64,000 nucleotides of DNA from Pseudomonas anuradhapurensis (lineage in GTDB: Bacteria; Pseudomonadota; Gammaproteobacteria; Pseudomonadales; Pseudomonadaceae). Position numbers and translations under genes: made by a program. The DNA is taken from positions 2,367,001 to 2,431,000 of the forward strand of contig NZ_CP077097.1 of NCBI RefSeq assembly GCF_014269225.2. The letters are read 5' to 3'. The notes beneath the pieces are model-generated. The model was not told the DNA's origin. It saw only the letters and a program-made list of their open reading frames with translations, and searched no databases. Of the stretch, positions 56,753 through 64,000 are shown in pieces. The stretch's first letter is position 1. Each line of letters begins with the position of its first letter.

Positions 56753-57586
56753 ATGTCGCTCGCGGAGCAGATCGAACAACCACAAGACGACGCAGGCTGG
56801 AGCGCCTACCTGCAGTTGCGCTTCGTCAGGCGCGATGCACTGACCCGCCTTGGTGCGCGGCGGCATTTCGGACCTCTTTTGGTGCAGCGGCCGTTCTACC
56901 CCGAGGGGGCCCCGTGCCATGTCTACGTGCTGCATCCCCCGGGCGGGATTGTCGCCGGCGACCGCCTGGAGCTGGATATCCAGCTGGAGCCGGGCAGCCA
57001 TGCCTTGCTGACCATGCCCGGGGCCAGCAAGTTCTACCGCAGCATCGGCCCGACTGCACGGCTGACCCAGCGTTTTCACCTGGCGGCCGACAGCACCCTG
57101 GAATGGCTGCCCCAGGACAGCATTTTGTTCTCCGGCGCCCGCGCCAGCCTCGACAGCCGTTTCACCCTTGACCCCGGGGCGCGCCTGCTGGCGTGGGAAA
57201 CCTTGTGCCTGGGGCGGCCGGTGATGAACGAGCGTTTCGAGCATGGCGCCCTGGACAGCCGCTTGCGCATCGAACTGCCTGGCGAGGTCGGCCTGCATGA
57301 GCGCCTGCGCCTGGAAGGCGGGCACCTGGCCAAGCTTGGCGGGCATCCGCTGGTGGCCACGTTCTGCGCCGCACCTGCCGACCAGGGCGTGCTGGAGCAG
57401 GTTCGCCCGCTGCTTGAACAACTGGGCAATCCGGCCGGCGCGACCCTGCTCGGGTCGTTGCTGGTGATCCGCCTGCTCGACCATGACAACCAACACCTGC
57501 AACGCACCCTGCAACGCCTGTGGCATGTGCTGCGCCCGGCCGTCCTTGGCTTGCCAGCCTGTCCCCCGCGTATCTGGGCCACCTGA
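56753..57586 (+). CDS. ureD: urease accessory protein UreD
   Basis: A 277-residue UreD. HVYVLHPPGGIVAGDRLELD and ALLTMPGASKFYRS are the family blocks. It is the scaffold that receives UreF-UreG and docks on the apo-urease for nickel insertion. The start at 56753 opens the operon ureDABCEJFG, followed nine bases after its stop by ureA. Longer in-frame readings upstream lack support. Confidence 0.92.
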   Translation: MSLAEQIEQPQDDAGWSAYLQLRFVRRDALTRLGARRHFGPLLVQRPFYPEGAPCHVYVLHPPGGIVAGDRLELDIQLEPGSHALLTMPGASKFYRSIGPTARLTQRFHLAADSTLEWLPQDSILFSGARASLDSRFTLDPGARLLAWETLCLGRPVMNERFEHGALDSRLRIELPGEVGLHERLRLEGGHLAKLGGHPLVATFCAAPADQGVLEQVRPLLEQLGNPAGATLLGSLLVIRLLDHDNQHLQRTLQRLWHVLRPAVLGLPACPPRIWAT

Positions 57587-57595
57587 GAGAGCGCC

Positions 57596-57898
57596 ATGGA
57601 GCTGACCCCGAGAGAGAAAGACAAACTGCTGCTGTTCACCGCCGCCTTGCTGGCGGAGCGGCGCCTGGCCCGTGGCTTGAAACTCAACTACCCGGAAGCG
57701 GTCGCGCTGATCAGTGCCGCCGTACTCGAAGGCGCTCGCGATGGCCGTAGCGTCGCCGACCTGATGAGCCTGGGCCGTGAAGTGCTGAGCCGCGAGCAGG
57801 TAATGCCCGGCATTGCCGAAATGCTCCACGACGTGCAGGTCGAAGCGACCTTCCCGGATGGCACCAAGCTGGTGACCGTGCATGACCCCATCGTCTGA
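57596..57898 (+). CDS. ureA: urease gamma subunit
   Basis: A 100-residue protein with the standard UreA sequence, including [20 protein letters not shown] and [18 protein letters not shown] C-terminus. It forms the trimeric urease core with UreB and UreC. The reading frame and length are exactly those of the family. Confidence 0.97.
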   Translation: MELTPREKDKLLLFTAALLAERRLARGLKLNYPEAVALISAAVLEGARDGRSVADLMSLGREVLSREQVMPGIAEMLHDVQVEATFPDGTKLVTVHDPIV

Positions 57899-57917
57899 AA
57901 TTGCCCAGGAGCCCCGC

Positions 57918-58231
57918 ATGATCCCAGGTGAAATCCAGGTCGCCGACGGCGACATCGAACTGAACAGCGGCCGCGCGACGGTCAGCGTCAGCGTGGCCAA
58001 CCATGGCGACCGGCCGGTGCAGGTCGGTTCGCACTATCATTTTTATGAAGTCAACCAGGCGCTGGTGTTCGACCGTGCGCCGACCCTGGGCTTTCGCCTG
58101 GACATCCCCGCCGGCACCGCGGTGCGTTTCGAGCCCGGCCAGGCGCGCACCGTGCAACTGGTGGCCTACGCCGGCAAGCGCGAGGTGTACGGCTTTCAGG
58201 GCAAGGTGATGGGCGCGCTGGAGGGCCGGGC

Positions 58232-58235
<4 letters not shown>
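57918..58235 (+). CDS. ureB: urease beta subunit
   Basis: A 105-residue UreB beginning [29 protein letters not shown] and [13 protein letters not shown] are conserved. The start at 57918 follows AGGAG and gives the family length; a start at 57882 would overlap ureA. Its stop overlaps the ureC start (ATGA). Confidence 0.97.
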
Positions 58236-59935
<1,700 letters not shown>

Positions 59936-59945
59936 AGGAGGACCG

Positions 59946-60443
59946 ATGATTGTCTTGACCCGCCGAATCACCGAACCCGGCCCGCTGGGCGAAACCGGCA
60001 GCGTCACCCTTGATGTCGACAGCCGGATCAAAAGCCGCCTGCGGGTAACCCTGGACGATGGCCGCGAAGCCGGGCTGATGCTTGAGCGCGGCCACCTGCT
60101 GCGCGGCGGCGAACTGCTGGCCGATGCCGAGGGCACCCAGTTGATCCGCGTGCTGGCGGCGCCCGAGGCGGTATCGACGGTGCGTTGTGCCGACCCGCAC
60201 CTGCTGGCCCGTGCGGCCTACCACCTGGGCAACCGCCATGTGCCGCTGCAGATCGAGCCCGGCCTGTTGCGCTTCCAGCATGACCATGTGCTGGACGACA
60301 TGCTGCGTGGCCTGGGCCTGACGGTGGAGGCCGAGCAGGCTCCGTTCGAGCCGGAGGCGGGCGCCTATCAGAGCGCAGCGCACAGCCACAGCCATGCTCA
60401 TGCGCACGACCACCCGTTCGTGCGCCTGCCCGCCCATTCCTGA
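59946..60443 (+). CDS. ureE: urease accessory nickel-binding protein UreE
   Basis: A 165-residue UreE. LERGHLLRGGELLADAEG and YHLGNRHVPLQIE are the core motifs, and the C-terminus carries HSHSHAHAHDH, a nickel-storage tail. It delivers nickel to UreG. AAGGAGG precedes the ATG at 59946. Confidence 0.95.
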   Translation: MIVLTRRITEPGPLGETGSVTLDVDSRIKSRLRVTLDDGREAGLMLERGHLLRGGELLADAEGTQLIRVLAAPEAVSTVRCADPHLLARAAYHLGNRHVPLQIEPGLLRFQHDHVLDDMLRGLGLTVEAEQAPFEPEAGAYQSAAHSHSHAHAHDHPFVRLPAHS

Positions 60444-60460
60444 CCGACCTGGAGCCACTG

Positions 60461-61006
60461 ATGAAAAACACTTTCGCCCTGTTCCTGCTGATGCTGGCGC
60501 TGCCAGCCTTCGCCCACCCGGGCCACGACAGCCAGCCGCTGCAGGATGGCTTGCTGCACCCGCTGACCGGCCTTGACCACCTGCTGATGTTGCTCGGTAC
60601 CGGCGTGCTTGCCGCGTTGACCCGGCGCAGCCTGGCATTGCCGGCGGCTACCCTGGCAGCCATGTTCGGCGGTGCCGTGTGTGGCCATCTGTTCGGCGAT
60701 GTGCTGGGCATGGAAACCCTGATCGCCGTATCGCTGCTGGTGGCGGCCGCCGCCGTGTTGCTGCCCGCTCGGCAGCTGCTGTTGGCCATGGCCATGCCGG
60801 TGTTCGCCCTGTTCCATGGCTGGGCCCATGGTGTGGAAGCGACGCCAAGCGCGTTCTGGCAGTTCAGCGCAGGTTTTGTTGCGGTCAGCGGGCTGTTGCT
60901 GGCGGCAGGCTTTGCCATCGGTTGCCTGTTGCGCCGGCACAGCGGCCTGCAGAAAGCCTTTGGCGGCGGCCTGCTGGCCGGCGCCGCGCTGGTGCTGGCC
61001 GGTTGA
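60461..61006 (+). CDS. ureJ: HupE/UreJ nickel permease
   Basis: A 181-residue membrane protein with a signal-like N-terminus (LPAFAHPGHDS) and about six spans. HPLTGLDHLLMLLGTG and HGWAHGVE hold the His residues of the HupE/UreJ family, which moves nickel across the inner membrane. Position between ureE and ureF is the UreJ arrangement. It shares one base with ureF. Confidence 0.92.
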   Translation: MKNTFALFLLMLALPAFAHPGHDSQPLQDGLLHPLTGLDHLLMLLGTGVLAALTRRSLALPAATLAAMFGGAVCGHLFGDVLGMETLIAVSLLVAAAAVLLPARQLLLAMAMPVFALFHGWAHGVEATPSAFWQFSAGFVAVSGLLLAAGFAIGCLLRRHSGLQKAFGGGLLAGAALVLAG

Positions 61007-61680
61007 TGGACAGCGACCTGGCGTTACTGCGCCTGCTGCAGTTGGCCAGCCCCGGCTTGCCGGTGGGCGGCTTCACCTATTCGCAGGGCCTGGAATGGGC
61101 GGTCGAGGCGGGTTGGGTACGGGGTGTGGACGGCTTCACTGCCTGGCAGCGTGAACAGATCGACGACACTCTGGCCGGCCTCGACTGGCCGGTACTGGCC
61201 CGCCTGTATCGCGCCTGCCAGGCCGAGGATGCCGAGGCGTTCGGCCACTGGAGCCGGTTCCTGCTGGCCAACCGCGAAACCGCCGAGTTGCGCCTGGAAG
61301 AACAGCAGCGCGGTGCGGCGTTGGCACGTCTGCTCGACGGCTGGCAACTGGGCCAGGATCCAGCCTGGCGTACCAGCCTTGAACTTACCCAGCTGGGCGG
61401 CATGGCCTGGCTGGCCGCGCACTGGGCAATCCCGCTGCGCCAGTTGGCTTTGGGCCATGGCTTTGCCTGGCTGGAGGGCGCGGTAATGGCCGGGGTCAAG
61501 CTGGTGCCGTTCGGCCAGCAGGCTGCCCAGACCTTGCTGCGCGATCTGGGCGCAGGTTTGCCGGCCGCACTCGACCAGGCCTTGGCCCTGGGCGATGACC
61601 AGCTCGGCAGCGGCCTGCCGTTGTTGGCCATCGCCTCATCGCGTCACGAAACCCAATACACCCGTTTGTTCCGTTCTTGA
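61006..61680 (+). CDS. ureF: urease accessory protein UreF
   Basis: A 224-residue all-helical Ure[21 protein letters not shown] and [18 protein letters not shown] are conserved. It acts with UreD as the fidelity factor that couples UreG GTP hydrolysis to nickel transfer. The ATG at 61006 overlaps the ureJ stop by one base. Confidence 0.95.
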   Translation: MDSDLALLRLLQLASPGLPVGGFTYSQGLEWAVEAGWVRGVDGFTAWQREQIDDTLAGLDWPVLARLYRACQAEDAEAFGHWSRFLLANRETAELRLEEQQRGAALARLLDGWQLGQDPAWRTSLELTQLGGMAWLAAHWAIPLRQLALGHGFAWLEGAVMAGVKLVPFGQQAAQTLLRDLGAGLPAALDQALALGDDQLGSGLPLLAIASSRHETQYTRLFRS

Positions 61681-61691
61681 GGACTGCCTGC

Positions 61692-62315
61692 ATGCAAAGC
61701 TATCAACAACCCCTGCGCGTCGGTGTCGGCGGCCCGGTCGGCTCCGGCAAGACCGCATTGCTCGAGGCCTTGTGCAAGGCCATGCGTGACCACTACCAGA
61801 TCGCGGTGGTGACCAACGACATCTACACCAAGGAAGACCAGCGCATCCTTACCGAAGCCGGTGCCCTTGAGCCGGAGCGCATTGTTGGCGTGGAGACCGG
61901 CGGCTGCCCGCACACGGCGATACGCGAGGACGCCTCGATGAACCTGGCGGCGGTCGAAGCGTTGGCGCGCAAGTTTGGCAACCTTGAGGTGATTTTCGTC
62001 GAAAGTGGCGGTGACAACCTCAGCGCCACGTTCAGCCCGGAGCTGGCTGACCTGACCATCTACGTGATCGACGTGGCCGAAGGCGAAAAGATACCGCGCA
62101 AGGGCGGCCCGGGGATCACCAAGTCGGACTTCCTGGTCATCAACAAGACCGACCTGGCGCCTTATGTGGGGGCTTCGCTGGAGGTGATGGAACGCGATAC
62201 CCAACGCATGCGCCCGCAGCGCCCGTGGACCTTCAGCAACCTGAAGAAGGGCGAAGGGTTGCAGGCGGTGATCGACTTCATCGTCGAGCGCGGCATGCTG
62301 GGAGTGCGCGGCTGA
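61692..62315 (+). CDS. ureG: urease accessory GTPase UreG
   Basis: A 207-residue GTPase. [14 protein letters not shown] is the P-loop, [16 protein letters not shown] the switch region, and [10 protein letters not shown] the guanine-binding NKxD. The [15 protein letters not shown] block has the CPH nickel motif. It powers nickel insertion into urease. GAGGA precedes the ATG at 61692. It is the last gene of the operon, followed by REP palindromes. Confidence 0.97.
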   Translation: MQSYQQPLRVGVGGPVGSGKTALLEALCKAMRDHYQIAVVTNDIYTKEDQRILTEAGALEPERIVGVETGGCPHTAIREDASMNLAAVEALARKFGNLEVIFVESGGDNLSATFSPELADLTIYVIDVAEGEKIPRKGGPGITKSDFLVINKTDLAPYVGASLEVMERDTQRMRPQRPWTFSNLKKGEGLQAVIDFIVERGMLGVRG

Positions 62316-62326
62316 TGTGGACTGCT

Positions 62327-62441
62327 TGTAGGAGCGGCCTTGCGTCGCGATGGGCTGCGCAGCGGCCCCGGAATTTCAGCCCGCAGCACAGATTGCCGGG
62401 GCTGCTGCGCAGCCCATCGCGACGCAAGGCCGCTCCTACAA
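62327..62441. repeat. paired REP palindromes (REPIN-like), right copy
   Basis: TTGTAGGAGCGGCCTTGCGT and its inverted copy ending CTCCTACAA, about 50 bases apart. It starts 12 bp after the ureG stop, close enough to act as the 3' end of the urease message. Confidence 0.87.
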
Positions 62442-62460
62442 GGCCTGTGCTCGGCTTGGG

Positions 62461-63189
62461 TCATTTATGGCAGCAATGGCCTGTGTCTGCTTGCCCTTCA
62501 TAGCGGTCATGGTGTCGCACCCAGTCCATGGTCCCCGCTTCGTTGCGCCCCAATGGCGCGATGTCGAGGAAATTGTAGGTATTGACCAGGATATCCAGCC
62601 CGCGGGCATAGGTGGAATAGGTGTGGTAAAGGCTGCCATCGGGCTCGCGGTAGAACGCGCTGAGCCCGGGCAACTCGCTTTCATCACCGGCATACGGCTC
62701 GTAGTTGTACTGGCGCTGGCCTTGGTCGCCAACACTCACGCCGAAGTCCTCGTTGAAGCTGCTGCCGTGCGATGAATACCAGGGGAAGCGCCAGCCCATG
62801 CGCTGGCGAAATGCCTGGAATTGCGCGTAGGGCGCTCGCGACACCGCCACCAGCGACACGTCGTGGTGCGCCAGGTGCAGGTTGGCGCCGTCAAAGTGGT
62901 CGGCCAGGAATGAACAGCCGTGGCAGCCTTCGGCCCAGCCCTCGGCGAACATGAAGTGGTAAACCAGCAGTTGGCTGCGACCGGCGAACAGTTCCGCCAG
63001 GCTCAGTTCGCCATCGGCGCCGTGAAAGCGATAGTTCTGCTCGACCTTGACCCAGGGTAAGGCGCGACGGGCCGCCGCCAGCGCGTCGCGGTGGTGGGTA
63101 ACGGCCTTCTCGTGCAGCCATAGTTGCCGGCGTGCCGCCAGCCACTGGCTGCGGGAAACCACGGGATGCCTGTTTTCGTGGGTGCTCAT
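62461..63189 (-). CDS. DUF899 thioredoxin-like protein
   Basis: A 242-residue DUF899 protein. It has VYHFMFAEGWAEGCHGCSFL, with a CHGC pair in a thioredoxin-like redox position, and YSTYARGLDILVNTYNFLD near the C-terminus. The family is widespread and uncharacterised; a redox role is inferred from the CxxC. GGAG precedes the ATG at 63189; a longer reading to 63231 is less likely. Confidence 0.85.
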   Translation of the reverse strand: MSTHENRHPVVSRSQWLAARRQLWLHEKAVTHHRDALAAARRALPWVKVEQNYRFHGADGELSLAELFAGRSQLLVYHFMFAEGWAEGCHGCSFLADHFDGANLHLAHHDVSLVAVSRAPYAQFQAFRQRMGWRFPWYSSHGSSFNEDFGVSVGDQGQRQYNYEPYAGDESELPGLSAFYREPDGSLYHTYSTYARGLDILVNTYNFLDIAPLGRNEAGTMDWVRHHDRYEGQADTGHCCHK

Positions 63190-63284
63190 GGTGATGTCTC
63201 CATGCTTGGGGTTCACACACTGGTCGAGCACCGGCGGGGCGAATCGACAGGCAGCGCTGGCCGGGCGATGAGCGGTAGCGGATT

Positions 63285-64000
63285 TCAGCCCGAATGGGCG
63301 ATAGGCCCATCGGCCATTTCATCCAGTGCGTCGTCGTCGCCGGGCAGCGCGGTGATCACGCTGAAGTCGCTCACTTCCACCTGGCCACCGCCATAGCCCA
63401 GCAGATGGAAGGAAAACGCCTTGCGTGCGGTCGGGTTGTCAAAGCTGAACTCGATCTCCAGGGGTTGGTCTGCCGTGACTTTTATCTCATCAGGCAAGCC
63501 CAAAGGTACGTCCTGTTCCAACTGCTTGGCCTTGAGCTGGATATAGGCTGCACGTTTCGGGTCGAGCGAGCGTACCTTGACCCGCACGCGGGTGTGCGAG
63601 CCCTCGGGCATTTCCAGGTATTGCGCACCAATCAGGTTGTCCGCCCAGTCGTCGTGAATGCGCTTGTGCAGGCGGATCGGCGCAGGGCCACCGAACTGGT
63701 AGCGCAAGTTCAGCGGGGTGTGCTGCAGGGACTGGTCGAGCACTGTGGCGAGTGCGCCGATCTGTTCCCCGAGCAGGTTGTCGCCCGGGCCCAGGTAACG
63801 TGCCTGGTCGGCGATGAAACCTTCGCTGGCATAACGTCGGCAACGCTGCTGGAAGTCGCATTCGGTGAACACGCCATGGCCGTCGTGATAGCGCAGCATG
63901 CCGTTGGTATAGGAAATCATTTCGCGGCCGGTGTCGTAGTCGCGGTACAGCGAGCGGCCGCCGAGCGCCATGGGAATGGGCAGGGCAAAGTAGTCGAGCA
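63285..64000 (-). CDS. unrecognised protein, 5' part missing
   Basis: The frame stays open past an internal ATG at 63971 to the right edge, where it reads LDYFALPIPMALGGRSLYRD, so the true start lies outside the window. The visible 238 residues include LGPGDNLLGEQIGALATVLD and LPLEIEFSFD-like stretches near the C-terminus, which looks like a beta-rich domain. No family is recognised and no membrane span is seen. Confidence 0.65.
   Translation of the reverse strand, partial: LDYFALPIPMALGGRSLYRDYDTGREMISYTNGMLRYHDGHGVFTECDFQQRCRRYASEGFIADQARYLGPGDNLLGEQIGALATVLDQSLQHTPLNLRYQFGGPAPIRLHKRIHDDWADNLIGAQYLEMPEGSHTRVRVKVRSLDPKRAAYIQLKAKQLEQDVPLGLPDEIKVTADQPLEIEFSFDNPTARKAFSFHLLGYGGGQVEVSDFSVITALPGDDDALDEMADGPIAHSG

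Overview
The window is about 64 kb of high-GC chromosome from a Pseudomonas of the P. putida group. The case rests on gene content and repeats: a MexT/MexS pair, a DctPQM transporter of the Pseudomonas type, an eight-gene urease operon, and two paired palindromes of the GTAGGAGCGGCC kind, which are typical REP sequences of this group. Every name here comes from reading the sequence and from recall of protein families; no search was run.

Region 1 (1-28.9 kb) is the centrepiece, a dense stress and low-oxygen island. It holds two FNR-type regulators with iron-sulfur cysteines, six tandem-domain universal stress proteins, Hsp20, a CBS-domain protein, phosphoketolase, a potassium channel, FtsH, a three-BON protein and a small lipoprotein. 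It also holds a P-type ATPase fused to a hemerythrin-like domain, a second GroEL, a PRPP synthetase-like enzyme, two phosphoribosyltransferases, an erythromycin-esterase-like protein, two GNAT acetyltransferases, a beta-CASP nuclease and a BCAM0308-type zinc-ribbon protein. Nearly every promoter gap carries an FNR/ANR-like box (TTGAT/C-N4-A/GTCAA); I count 14. Several have a -10-like hexamer at the same 31-bp centre-to-centre distance. The layout looks like one regulon for surviving oxygen limitation, and it resembles what I recall of the low-oxygen-activated (lxa) locus of Burkholderia cenocepacia. Phosphoketolase can make acetyl phosphate without respiration, the chaperones and protease keep proteins intact, and the PRPP enzymes handle nucleotide salvage.

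Region 2 (29-46.9 kb) is transport and envelope: a CPA1 antiporter, an APC permease translationally coupled to a solute-binding protein, a lipoprotein, a DUF2252 protein, an ArsB-like transporter, an MFS carrier, a MscS channel, the DctPQM TRAP transporter, NhaA, and the divergent mexT/mexS pair without mexEF-oprN beside it.

Region 3 (46.9-56.4 kb) starts with an AT-rich gap. A two-gene unit follows, an unrecognised 457-residue protein and a MocR-like regulator that has lost its PLP lysine. Then comes a DNA-repair pair (FAN1 nuclease and an iron-sulfur helicase with an N-terminal nuclease motif) behind a likely LexA box, followed by NnrS and a lone tyrosine recombinase.

Region 4 (56.4-64 kb) is the urease operon ureDABCEJFG, bracketed by two paired REP palindromes, then a DUF899 protein and the end of an unrecognised gene that runs off the window.
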